A stretch of 64,000 nucleotides of DNA from contig CAWGZJ010000011.1 of the NCBI GenBank assembly GCA_963826975.1, positions 744,001 through 808,000 on the forward strand. Direction: 5' to 3'. Shown in pieces: positions 53,494 through 62,670 of the stretch (positions are counted from its first letter, which is position 1; each line of letters opens with the position of its first letter). The DNA is from Palsa-883 sp963826975. Lineage in GTDB: Bacteria; Pseudomonadota; Alphaproteobacteria; Acetobacterales; Acetobacteraceae. The notes beneath the pieces are model-generated. The model did no database searches. It saw nothing but the letters and a program-made list of their open reading frames with translations, and was not told the origin of the DNA. The translations under genes were made by a program, and so were the position numbers.

Positions 53494-54957
53494 GTGACCG
53501 GTTTACCAACAACCACGATCCAGGCGGCCGCAACAGAGACGGCTTATTTTGAGTACTCCGAGGCGTGGGTCTCAAACGCGAGCATCACTCTTGGCAGAGG
53601 GTTCACCAGGCAGGACTACGCCGAATTGTTCAGCCCGCGGGATGCCACCGCCACCGTCCGGAATTTTCGGCTCCACGACGTGCATCTTGATACCGCCGCG
53701 ATGACGTTGATCAAGGATGGGAAGAAAATCTCTGATACATTCTACCTGGTGGTGCCTGAGCATTATGAGAACGCCTGTGTCATGGACCGCGGCCTGGTAA
53801 CGCTGGACCGCTCGGTCGACTACGTGATGGCGCGGGCATTCGACAACTATTATCACTGGATGGTTCAAACCATCCCAGCGATTGATTGGACCCTGCGTGA
53901 CAGAAGTGCAGGCAACGTTACACTGCTGTCGGGCCGCCTTACCGGATGGCAGGAAGAACTTCTTGCCCTGCTTGGCCGTGATCAAGTACCGCGTATAGCG
54001 TTGGACCCGGCACACCATTATTTCATACCTTGCCTTGAGTATAGCGAGTTCCAGAACGGCAGCACGGCTTTCAAGATATCCCTATCCGCGCAAAGCACCT
54101 TCAGGCGTCTTGTCGACGCCGCGGTCAGTTCGGAAACCGCAGCGGCCGATATCGTCTATGTTGCCAGGACGGATACGTCGAACAGGGTGGCGGAGAACGA
54201 AAATGAGGTGATCGCGCTATTGCAATCCGAAGGCATACCGGTGGTGGTTCCGGCGCATCTATCGGTGTCGGATCAAATCAACCTGTTTCACAAGGCCAGC
54301 GCGGTCATCGGTCCGCATGGCGCGGGCCTGACGAACGTGATCTTCTGCAAGCCGGGCACCATCTTGTATGAATTTCTGCCAAGTCATTATCTCAACCCGT
54401 GCATCAACAGGCTCGCTGATGCCGGTGGACTCAATTACATCGCCGACATTTTTGAGAGTCGTCCTGACAGCGACGGCAGTCCCCATGCCGGGCGTTGGAC
54501 GCTCGATCCGGAGTTGATTCTTCGTCGCGTCCGCGACATCAAGGACCGTCTCGCCACAGGCCGCCGTCGTCCCGTCTCCCAGGTACCCCGGACCATCAGC
54601 GTACTGCTTGACGCAAGTTGGTACACGGCGCGCTATGTCGACGTCGCGGCCGCCAACCTCGATCCGCTGCAACACTATATCCATTTCGGCTTGAACCAGC
54701 AGCGGGATCCCAACAGATTTTTCGACAATGCCTGGTACCAAACGCACTATCGCGATGTTGCCGCATCGGGCATGAACCCGCTGCTGCACTATCTGCAATT
54801 CGGCGCCGCCGAGCGGCGCAACCCGCATCCACACTTCGATGCCGCCTTCTATGTCAGTCAGCATCCGGAGGCAGCGAACAATCCGCTGCTCTATCACATC
54901 GAAGTTGGTGTGGCGCACGGTTGGCCGACCGAGAAACGCCGGCCCGACACGACGTAG
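53494..54957 (+). CDS. GT61-family glycosyltransferase with C-terminal repeats
   Basis: 487 residues from GTG 53494 (GAGGA upstream). The central DUF563/GT61 domain has DYVMARAFDNYYHWMVQTIP, IVYVARTDTSNRVAENENEV and the nucleotide-sugar end VIGPHGAGLTNVIFCKPGTI. The C-terminal 115 residues hold three repeats of about 40 residues with the pattern (F)D-x-x-W/F-Y-x-x-x-Y-x-D-V-A, for example FDNAWYQTHYRDVAASGMNP then LLHYLQFG, found in large cell-surface glycosyltransferases. Likely builds a surface polysaccharide or glycoprotein. The sequence just upstream is an intron relic, so the original promoter or even N-terminus may have been replaced. Confidence 0.85.
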   Translation: MTGLPTTTIQAAATETAYFEYSEAWVSNASITLGRGFTRQDYAELFSPRDATATVRNFRLHDVHLDTAAMTLIKDGKKISDTFYLVVPEHYENACVMDRGLVTLDRSVDYVMARAFDNYYHWMVQTIPAIDWTLRDRSAGNVTLLSGRLTGWQEELLALLGRDQVPRIALDPAHHYFIPCLEYSEFQNGSTAFKISLSAQSTFRRLVDAAVSSETAAADIVYVARTDTSNRVAENENEVIALLQSEGIPVVVPAHLSVSDQINLFHKASAVIGPHGAGLTNVIFCKPGTILYEFLPSHYLNPCINRLADAGGLNYIADIFESRPDSDGSPHAGRWTLDPELILRRVRDIKDRLATGRRRPVSQVPRTISVLLDASWYTARYVDVAAANLDPLQHYIHFGLNQQRDPNRFFDNAWYQTHYRDVAASGMNPLLHYLQFGAAERRNPHPHFDAAFYVSQHPEAANNPLLYHIEVGVAHGWPTEKRRPDTT

Positions 54958-55183
54958 TCCGGATCGGTTCGTCTGTGCGGAAGCGACAGGTCACGTCACG
55001 TTCGTGCCGGGTCGCCGGCGCGAGAGGCACAGATTGACGTTACTCAACCGGGACGACGTCGCCGTCCTGTCCCACCTGCGCCGAGCCGATGGGTTGCATC
55101 GAAAGGCATCGCCACGCGCCCGCTGAGGCCGGATCAGGTTGCGATCGGGCGGATCGGCGGAAGCTATCCCCGACAGTTGATAT

Positions 55184-56557
55184 TCATTCCCCGGCCGCCT
55201 GCAATTCCGCCTCGCGCGCATGGTGGCTGACCGCCGGCGGCAGACCCATATGTTCGCGCAACGTCCATCCCTCATATTCGCGCCGGAACAGCCCACGCCG
55301 CTGCAATTCAGGGATCACCATAGCAACGAAATCCTCGGCGGAAATCGGCACGCACGGTGGTTGCAGGTTGAACCCGTCGGCCGCACCCGTGGTGACCCAT
55401 TCCTCCATCAGATCGGCAATGTCCGACGGCGTGCCGATCGCGCGCAGCGACCAGAATCCGCCGCCCACCATCTGATAAAGCTGCCTGATGCTCAGCCCGT
55501 CCTGCCGCGCCTTCGCCAGCGCGACCGAGGCGTACTGCCCGAAAACCTCCACCCCGGGCGGCAGGTCCGGCACCGGCGCGTCCAGGTCGTAACCGCTGTA
55601 GTCGGGCAGCCCATAGGTAGCCAACAGGCCCAGCCCCTGCTGCTCCGTCAGCAGCCCCTGCAACCGGTCGAACTTGTCCTGCGCCTGCTGCCGCGTTTGC
55701 CCGACATAGACCATGATGCCAGGCAGGATCAGCAGTTCCTCCGGCGTGCGGCCATAGCGCGCCAGCCGCCCCTTCACCGAGGCGTAGTAGTTGCGTGCGT
55801 CCTCCAGCGTCACCTTGCCGGCATAGACCACGTCGGCGCAGCGTGCCGCGAGTTCCTGCGACTCCGTCGAGGTTCCGGCGGTGAACAACGGGGGACGGCG
55901 CTGCGGCAGCGGCGGCAGGTCGAGCGGTCCGCGCACCTTGAAGAACCGCCCGCGGTGCTCGATCAGGTGCATCTTCGACCGGTCGAAGAACACCCCGCTG
56001 GTTTTGTCGCGCGGCACCGCGTCATCGTCCCAACTGTCGAACAATCCGTGCATGACGTCGACGAACTCGGCGGCCCGCGCATAGCGCGTTTCGGGCGGCG
56101 GCACCGCGTCATAGCCATAGTTCCGCGCTTCGTCGGCGCAGAATCCGGTCACCAGGTTCCATCCGGCGCGGCCGTGGGTCAGGTGGTCCAGCGTGCCGAC
56201 CGCGCGGGCGATGTTGTACGGATCGGTGTAGGTGCTCGACACGGTCGGCACCAGTCCGACCCGGGTGGTGATCGCCGACAGCGCCGCCATCAGCGCCAGC
56301 GGCTCATGCTTGACCTGCTCGGGTTCGCGGTCGCGCGCATAAGTGGGCTTGTCCAGCGCGCGGACTGACGCGGTGTCGGCGAGGAAGATCAGGTCGAATT
56401 TGCCCGCCTCGGCCAGCGCGGCGCAGCGGCGGTAATGCTCGAAGGTCATGGCACCCGCGGCCGGCACGTCCGGATGGCGCCACGCCGCGTGGTGATAGCC
56501 GATATTGGCGATCGACAGGCCCAGGCTCATCTGCCGCCGCACCATCAGTGCCTCCAT
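55184..56557 (-). CDS. FMN-dependent monooxygenase, NtaA/SnaA/DszA family (1)
   Basis: 457-residue bacterial-luciferase-like enzyme. Family landmarks: LGLSIANIGYHHAAWRHPDV, FDLIFLADTASVR, GRAGWNLVTGFCADEARNYG, PRDKTSGVFFDRSKMHLIEH and PLFTAGTSTESQELAARCAD. It needs FMNH2 from a separate reductase and oxidises organosulfur, chelator or N-heterocycle substrates in known members. It shares about half of its residues by eye with the next gene upstream (56703-58095), so the two are duplicates. ATG 56545 is an alternative start. Confidence 0.92.
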   Translation of the reverse strand: MEALMVRRQMSLGLSIANIGYHHAAWRHPDVPAAGAMTFEHYRRCAALAEAGKFDLIFLADTASVRALDKPTYARDREPEQVKHEPLALMAALSAITTRVGLVPTVSSTYTDPYNIARAVGTLDHLTHGRAGWNLVTGFCADEARNYGYDAVPPPETRYARAAEFVDVMHGLFDSWDDDAVPRDKTSGVFFDRSKMHLIEHRGRFFKVRGPLDLPPLPQRRPPLFTAGTSTESQELAARCADVVYAGKVTLEDARNYYASVKGRLARYGRTPEELLILPGIMVYVGQTRQQAQDKFDRLQGLLTEQQGLGLLATYGLPDYSGYDLDAPVPDLPPGVEVFGQYASVALAKARQDGLSIRQLYQMVGGGFWSLRAIGTPSDIADLMEEWVTTGAADGFNLQPPCVPISAEDFVAMVIPELQRRGLFRREYEGWTLREHMGLPPAVSHHAREAELQAAGE

Positions 56558-56631
56558 TCAAAGCAGGGCGGAAACGCGCAGCGCGTTCCGCCATTTGCGC
56601 TGGGACGTTGGTGGAAGGTGCTACGCTTTTC

Positions 56632-56691
56632 CGCCCCACGTATCTGCGCCCCATGTATCTGCGCCCCACGTATCTGCGCGCTACGCATTTG
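56632..56691. repeat. 15-bp tandem repeat, four copies
   Basis: CGCCCCACGTATCTG at 56632, with one change at 56647, exact at 56662, and a degenerate copy at 56677-56691. Between the two monooxygenase genes, just past the intended stop of the second. Confidence 0.85.
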
Positions 56692-56702
56692 CGCCGCCGT
56701 AC

Positions 56703-58095
56703 TCACGCCGCCGCGCGCGCGTGCCGGCTGGGCACGGGTGCAAATCCGAGATTCTCCCGCAACGTCCGTCCCTCGGTACCGCGTACGAAACAACCCGCGC
56801 CGCTGCAACTCCGGGATAACAAGATCGACGAAATCCTCGGCGCCCGCCGGCATGTACGGCGGCTGGACGTTGAAGCCGTCCGCGGCGCCGGTGGTGAACC
56901 ATTCCTCCATCGTATCCGCAATCATCGTCGGCGTGCCGATCAGCCCCAGGCTCCAGAAGCCGCACATCGCCACGTCGAACAACTGTCGCAGCGTGAGGTT
57001 TTCCTGCTTCGCGCGCCGGATCAGCGCCAGCGTCAGCTCCGGCTCGCGCCCGCTGATCCGCAACTCCATCATGTCGCTGGTCATCGCCAGGTCGGGCACC
57101 GGCTCATCCAACTGCATCCCCGTCATGTCAGGGAAATGGTTGAGGATCAGATGGCCAATGCCAACGATCGGATCGAGCAGCGCCTGGATGCGGGCAAACT
57201 TGTCCTCGGCCTCGGCCTGCGTGCGCCCGAGATAGCACTGGATGCCGGGCATCATCAGCATCTCGTCGTCGGTGCGGCCATATTTGTGCAGCTTGCCCTT
57301 CACCGTGCCGTAATAGGTTCGCGCGGCGTCGATATTGGGCTGGCCGCCGTAGCTGATATCGGCGAAGCGCGCCGCCAGCTCCATCGCATTGTCCGAGACG
57401 CCGGCTGTGACGATCGGCAGCCTGCCTTGCGGCGGGCGCGCCACGTCCAACGGGCCGCGGACGCGGATGTGCTCGCCGGCGTAATCCAGGAAATGCACCT
57501 TCGCGCGATCGAAATAAACCCCCGACGCCTTGTCGCGCAGGAACGCATCCTGCTCCCAACTGTCGAACAGGCCGTGCATCACCTCGACGAACTCGGCGGC
57601 GCGCGCGTGGCGGATGTCGGACGACAGTGGCTTGTCGAGGCTGAAGTTGCGGCCTTCCTCCGGATTGAACCCGGTCACCATGTTCCAGCCCAGGCGGCCG
57701 CCGCTGATATGGTCGATCGAGGCCATGCGGCGGGCGAAATTGTACGGGTGGTTGTAGGTGGTGGATGCGGTCGGAACCAGGCCGACCCGTTCGGTGACTG
57801 CCGCAAGTGCCGAGACCACCAGCGTCGGGTCCATCTTGAGCTGCGCGTGCTCGCGGTCCCGTGCGATGCGCGGATCATCGAGATTCATCAATGACGCCCA
57901 GTCGGCCAGGAACAGAAAGTCCATCTTGCCGCGTTCGGCGATCTGCGCTGCGTGGATGTGGTGCCGCAGGTCCATTGCGCCGATCGAGGATACCTCGGGC
58001 AGGCGCCAGGCGGTGTAGTGATAGCCGACGCTGGCCACCGAAAGGCCAAGCCGCATTTGCCGCTGAGCCTGCGGCGTGCCCTGTTCATCCGCCAT
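56703..58095 (-). pseudogene. FMN-dependent monooxygenase, NtaA/SnaA/DszA family (2), C-terminal frameshift
   Basis: Intact over its first 440 residues: LGLSVASVGYHYTAWRLPEV, MDFLFLADWASLM, GRLGWNMVTGFNPEEGRNFS, LRDKASGVYFDRAKVHFLDY. Near 56780 one extra base shifts the frame so that translation runs through the 15-bp repeat (AQIRG AQIHG AQIRG) to 56545. Removing it gives the usual family ending, GRTLRENLGFAPVPSRHARA and a stop at 56703, 463 residues in all. The catalytic core is unaffected, so the protein could still work with a foreign tail if the indel is real. Start at 58095 (MADEQGTPQAQRQMRLGLSV). Confidence 0.85.
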
Positions 58096-58256
58096 GCGAA
58101 CCCCAAGTGCCCGGCGGCGGCCATTGTCGCCCGGACGCGACCATGCCGCCACCGCGTGCGGTGGGTACTATGCTGCACTCGCGAAGGCTTTGCATAGGGG
58201 GATGGTCGCGGTGCACAATGATGCGTCATGCGGCGGTTCTTGGCCGGGGAAGAATT

Positions 58257-58372
58257 CTCCCCCTCCCCCTGAGGCAGGGGGCTGGGGGGAGGGGTTGGTG
58301 CCGGGGTCGTACCGCAGCCGCGTACCGCGCCGAACCCCTCCCCCCAACCCCCTCCCTCAAGGGGAGGGGGAG
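58257..58372. repeat. Long G/C-tract inverted repeat
   Basis: Arms of 40 bases (58257-58296 and 58333-58372) match at 37 positions; they read CTCCCCCTCCCCCTGAGGCA and on to GGGGGGAGGGGTT. A type of palindrome seen between genes in related bacteria. It lies between the GMC gene 3' end and the monooxygenase start and may end the GMC transcript. Confidence 0.85.
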
Positions 58373-58418
58373 AGTCTTTGCGTTCCTGGCCCGCCGTCGC
58401 GCATACTGAAAACTGCCG

Positions 58419-60014
58419 TTACGCGGCCGCATCTTCCCGAATCATCGCGGCACCCTTCTCCGCGATCATAATGGTCGGCGCATTCGTGTTGCCCGTCGTC
58501 AACGTCGGCATCACCGATGCATCGATCACCCGCAGCCCGCCCAGTCCGTGAACGCGCAGCCGCAAGTCGACCACCGCCATCGGATTGTCCTCGCCCATCC
58601 GGCAGGTGCCGACCGGATGGTAGATCGTCGTTGCAAAGCGGCGGCAGTAGTCCAGCAACTGCTCGTCGGTCGTCACGTCGGGGCCAGGCAGCGTCTCCAT
58701 CACGCTGTGCCGCGCGATCGGCGCCTGCGCGAAGATTTTCCGGGTTAGCCGCATGCCGGATAGCAGCACGCGCCCGTCGCTCGTCGCCGACAGGTAGTTC
58801 GGCGTGATCCGCGCCTTGGCGAACGGGTCCTTCGACGCCGCCATGATGGTTCCGCGGCTGTCCGGGCGCGCCGGGCAGACCGCCACGGTCATGCCGGCCT
58901 CGCGTTCCAGCGTGCCGAACAGCGACGGATCGTAGCTGGCGGGGGTGAACAGAAGTTGCAGATCTGGACTGGCAAGTCCCTCGCGCGAGCGGGTGAACAC
59001 CTGCGCCGAGGTCACCCCGAACGTCAGCGCACCGTTGCCGATCAGGAAGAACCGCGCCACCTGGCCGGCCAGCCGCACGCCGCGCGCGAGTTGGTTGATC
59101 GAGATTTCGTCCCGCACCCGGTGCGATATCCGCGCTACGTAGTGGTCCTGCAAGTTGGCACCGACGCCGGGCAGGTCGTGCACCGCCTCCACGCCGATCG
59201 ACTGCAAATGCGACCCCGGCCCGACGCCCGATATCTGCAACAAATGCGGGGAATTCACCGCGCCGCCGCACAGGATCACCTCCTTTGCTGCCCGGACCTC
59301 GCGATCCGCTCCGCCCTGGCGAAACGCCACGCCAACGCAACGTTTCCCTTCGAACAGCAGGCGCGTCGCCAGTGCGTTGGTTTCCACCCGCAGATTCGCC
59401 CGCCCCTTCGCGGCAGCCAGAAACGTGCGCGCGGTGGACCCGCGAAACCGCCCGTTGCGAGTCATCTGTGAATAGCCGACACCCTCCTGCACGCGTCCGT
59501 TCAGGTCCTTGCTGTAGGTGTAGCCGGCGGCGCGCGCGGCCTCGACGAAGCGGTGCGTCAGGGGAAGGATAGTGCGGTAGTCCTCCACCCGCAGCACGCC
59601 GCCCTTGCCGCGCACTTCCGGATCGCCGGGAGCGTAATCTTCCGATTTGCGAAAGAACGGCAGCACGTCGTCAAAACTCCAACCTCGACAGCCCATCTGC
59701 GCCCAGCCATCGTAGTCGGCCGGGTTGCCGCGCACATACAGCATGCCGTTGATCGAGGACGATCCACCCAGCGTCTTGCCGCGCGGCCAGTGGATCTGCC
59801 GGCCCGCGCTGCCGGGACCGGCCTCGGCGGTGTAGTTCCAGTTGATCACCGGATGGCGCAGCAGCTTCAGCGTGGCGGCGGGGATGTGGATCCAGGGGCG
59901 CCAGTCGGGCGGCCCGGCCTCCAGCAAGGTGACGCGCGCACCGGTTTCGCTAATCCGGCTGGCGATGACGCAACCGGCCGAGCCGGCGCCCACCACGACG
60001 TAGTCCGTTTCCAT
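58419..60014 (-). CDS. GMC-family oxidoreductase (choline dehydrogenase-like)
   Basis: 531-residue FAD enzyme. The N-terminal dinucleotide-binding motif is DYVVVGAGSAGCVIASRISE. GMC signature 1 is GKTLGGSSSINGMLYVRGNP, and signature 2 is GAVNSPHLLQISGVGPGSHL. The C-terminal active-site histidine lies in YHPVGTCRMGEDNPMAVVD, with a second conserved region DASVMPTLTTGNTNAPTIMI. Oxidises an alcohol, such as choline or an aliphatic or cyclic alcohol; no betaine genes adjoin it, so choline is not specially favoured. Confidence 0.93.
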   Translation of the reverse strand: METDYVVVGAGSAGCVIASRISETGARVTLLEAGPPDWRPWIHIPAATLKLLRHPVINWNYTAEAGPGSAGRQIHWPRGKTLGGSSSINGMLYVRGNPADYDGWAQMGCRGWSFDDVLPFFRKSEDYAPGDPEVRGKGGVLRVEDYRTILPLTHRFVEAARAAGYTYSKDLNGRVQEGVGYSQMTRNGRFRGSTARTFLAAAKGRANLRVETNALATRLLFEGKRCVGVAFRQGGADREVRAAKEVILCGGAVNSPHLLQISGVGPGSHLQSIGVEAVHDLPGVGANLQDHYVARISHRVRDEISINQLARGVRLAGQVARFFLIGNGALTFGVTSAQVFTRSREGLASPDLQLLFTPASYDPSLFGTLEREAGMTVAVCPARPDSRGTIMAASKDPFAKARITPNYLSATSDGRVLLSGMRLTRKIFAQAPIARHSVMETLPGPDVTTDEQLLDYCRRFATTIYHPVGTCRMGEDNPMAVVDLRLRVHGLGGLRVIDASVMPTLTTGNTNAPTIMIAEKGAAMIREDAAA

Positions 60015-60280
60015 TCCCTGATCCTTGGCCCCTGGCCTCTGGTCCTTGGCGCTCTGGGCCCCGACCCCCCGGTCCCGGTCTGCGCCGAAGTCGTCGGAAG
60101 ATGATTAGCGTGAGCGGGCGCGGTCGGCCAGGGCGGGGCAGCCCATGGTGCGCCGAGCATCACGGGCGGCGCGGATTTCCGCGATCATGCAAGCGAAACG
60201 ACAAGTCGGGTTGACGGCCCAACGAATACAGTTTACGTACGGAATGAAATGGCCGGCAAGCAAGTCACGGGAGCCGTGGT

Positions 60281-61600
60281 ATGGTCAAATGTTTCGCATG
60301 GCTTCTGTCCGGCGCGTTTCTGCTGACCGGATGTGTCGCGCCGCCACCGCCTGCTGCCACGGCGCCGCAACCGGCTGCCGCGGCGGTCGGTCCGTCGGCC
60401 CGAGTGCTGCTTGGCGCGCCGCCGCCGTCATCACCTGGTGGCGGCACCGTCAACAACTACATCTCGATCACCCCGCTCACCGCCGTGAGTGCGACGTTTG
60501 ACAGCGTAGCGAGGGATCGATTTTCCGACGCCTATACGCGGCTGGCCGTGGACGCGGCGGTGTCGCCCGGTGGCGCCGGCGGTACCGCGGGCGCCTTGCC
60601 CTACACCACCCGCACGATCCTCGCGCGCTTTCTGTTCGGCGAGCACACCAGCCTGAACCTGACGGCGAAGGTGGCCGTCGGTCCGTTCGTCGCGACCGTG
60701 CCGCTGCTGACGCTGGACCATGTCAGCAACAGCACCGCCGGCGAGGCGTTCACCCGCCTGGTCAGCCACCAGGCGCAGAATTTTCCGTTCTTCCTGGTCC
60801 GGCGGGACGGTGGCAACGCGGTCGTCAGCGTTCAGTTCAGCGTGAAGGCGAATGACAGCGTTACATCCGCGGCGGCCGGAACGGCGCTGTCGGTGGCGCA
60901 GAACGTCGCGCAACTCGTGTCGCCGGAATTGGCGGTGGTCACCACGCTGACGCAACAATCCACCAAGGATGTCGCCGCGGCGATCGACCAGGCAATCGGC
61001 CGGCTGTTCACCACCAGCATCGACGAGGAGCACTTGCTGGATCAGGACATCGGCCGCTGGCCGCCGGGCGGCGGTGCCACGGTGGCACTGAATATTCCCG
61101 GCGCTGAGGGCGATTGGACCTCGGCGTCGGCCGACCAGCCGGTTGGCACATGGACCATCCGGTTTGCCGCGCCGAAGCCCTCGATCTTCTCCGATATCGC
61201 AATCTGCGACACCGGCGTCCCGACCGCGGGCGCGCGCTGCCGCGTGGATTACGTGACTGCCGCGACCGATGCCGAGCGGGCGGTCAGTCCGGATGAAGTG
61301 CTCTCGTTCCAGTTGATCAACGGCGCGCAGAGCCTGGGCACGGTTGCGACGTATCTGAAGCAGAAGGACTGGTACACCGCGGCATTGTCCGGCTTCGCGA
61401 CGACAGGCGGCGTGAGCTCGGGCAGCGTCGGCCAGTTCTGCCGTTCCATCAAGAGTTCGATCACCGACCTTGACCTGAACGCGGTCGACGCTGGCATCGT
61501 TGCCGATGCCGTGCGCCGCGGGCTGGTGTTGCCAAAGTCGGTGACCGACCAGATGCGCACGACGCCGGAGTGTGCCCTGCTGTATCCGATCACGTCGTGA
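60281..61600 (+). CDS. Uncharacterised lipoprotein
   Basis: 439 residues. Signal peptide and lipobox (MVKCFAWLLSGAFLLTGCVA, Cys18), then a Pro/Ala-rich linker to about residue 55, a mixed alpha-beta domain with EAFTRLVSHQAQNFPFFLVR and VVSVQFSVKANDSVTSAAAG, and a beta-rich second domain with GTWTIRFAAPKPSIFSDIAI. No known family. Monocistronic; a hydrophobic mid-region around AQLVSPELAVVTTLTQQ is the only other feature. Likely anchored in the outer membrane. Confidence 0.75.
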   Translation: MVKCFAWLLSGAFLLTGCVAPPPPAATAPQPAAAAVGPSARVLLGAPPPSSPGGGTVNNYISITPLTAVSATFDSVARDRFSDAYTRLAVDAAVSPGGAGGTAGALPYTTRTILARFLFGEHTSLNLTAKVAVGPFVATVPLLTLDHVSNSTAGEAFTRLVSHQAQNFPFFLVRRDGGNAVVSVQFSVKANDSVTSAAAGTALSVAQNVAQLVSPELAVVTTLTQQSTKDVAAAIDQAIGRLFTTSIDEEHLLDQDIGRWPPGGGATVALNIPGAEGDWTSASADQPVGTWTIRFAAPKPSIFSDIAICDTGVPTAGARCRVDYVTAATDAERAVSPDEVLSFQLINGAQSLGTVATYLKQKDWYTAALSGFATTGGVSSGSVGQFCRSIKSSITDLDLNAVDAGIVADAVRRGLVLPKSVTDQMRTTPECALLYPITS

Positions 61601-61913
61601 CCGGCGGCCGGCCCGCCGCAGCCATGACGCGGTCAGCGCCAGCGATACAATGTTAGGCATGCCCAATCGGGCGATGCTTGGCGTTGACTACGCAATGCTC
61701 GCAGGATGCTGCGTCCCGCCGCATGCCCGCAAGCAGGGATCACCAAAGCGGAACGGAGCGGATGGTTAGCGGGTAACTACCAGCGGCCGAAAGTCTCGAC
61801 TCTCCACCCGTCATGGCCGGCCCCCGGGTCAAGCGCCCGAGGACAGACGGAGCCTGCCCTTGGCGAAGGCCGGGGGGCCGGCCATCCACGACTTCGCTTG
61901 CGGCACGAAGGAA
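61601..61913. other. Non-coding stretch with palindrome fragments
   Basis: No supported gene. The right end (61878-61894) matches the arm of the palindrome at 48362-48395 and abuts the intron relic. Confidence 0.5.
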
Positions 61914-62595
61914 ATCGAGTAGGGGCGCCCCTCGCGGAGCGCCCCTCTCACACCACCGGACGTACGGATCGCGTATCACGGCGGTTTCCGACAAGGTTCA
62001 GCGCGGCATTTTGTTGCCGCGTCAAGGCTCGTTCATGATCCCATGCCGCAGACGCTTGTGGCTCCTCAGTCGCCCCAGGTCCGGCTCCGCCTTCCCCGCT
62101 GGCGCCGTGGCGCAACGCGGCCTTCAGGGTTTCGTCGAGAAGGTCCCCTTGGTCCGCGCCGCCTTGCTGCCGCTTCACGTCCATCGATTGGTCCAAGCTG
62201 CTCCCTGCTTGTCGAATTCAGCCCTTCGCCCGGTTGCCCGGACTACTATGGCCTCTGCTGACTTCTCCCGGCCCATCGGAGGCCGTCGCCGGCCCCCTGC
62301 TCCGATCGTCTGGAGAGATCGGGAGATCTCCCAGGGTAAAACACTGATCCTTCCCTCGAGCGCTGCCGGATTTACCTGTGCGCGTGTCCGACTGGCCTTT
62401 GGGCTTCCCCGTCCACTGCCGGGTTACCCCACCGCACCGGCCTCGTATCCGGTTCCTGTTCGTCAGCTCCGAGTTTTGCCTCCGGCTTCCTCCCCACTCT
62501 GCATCGCTGCAACGCAGTTGCCTTCGGCTAACGGTTCCGGCCAATCGGCCCGTAGAGGACTTGCACCTCCGAGATCAGCGCCATGCCTGGCACAC
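61914..62595 (-). ncRNA. Degenerate group II intron lacking its reverse transcriptase
   Basis: Read on the minus strand it begins GTGTGCCAGGC (GUGYG start) at 62595, runs through GGAGGTGCAAGTCCTCTACG, AACCGTTAGCCGAAGGCAAC and other domain I pieces, then into the first residues of a maturase frame (MDQSMDVKRQQGGADQGDLL, LKAALRHGASGEGGAGPGAT). It then jumps to the intron tail (GATCCGTACGTCCGGTGGTG, a hairpin GGGGCGCTCC...GGGGCGCCCC, CTACTCG). The reverse transcriptase body, usually over 1 kb, is deleted. It lies between the two halves of a dispersed palindrome, as group II introns of the type that target hairpins do. The family match is from memory. Confidence 0.65.
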
Positions 62596-62670
62596 AGTCG
62601 TGGATACCGGCCTTCGCCGGCCATGACGGGGGTGGGCGGCGTACGTCAATACTTTCGGCCGCTGGTATAA

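Noticed and set aside
56632..56691. CRISPR-like or iteron origin repeat
   Set aside because: Simple 15-bp tandem repeat without spacers, and no replication gene nearby.
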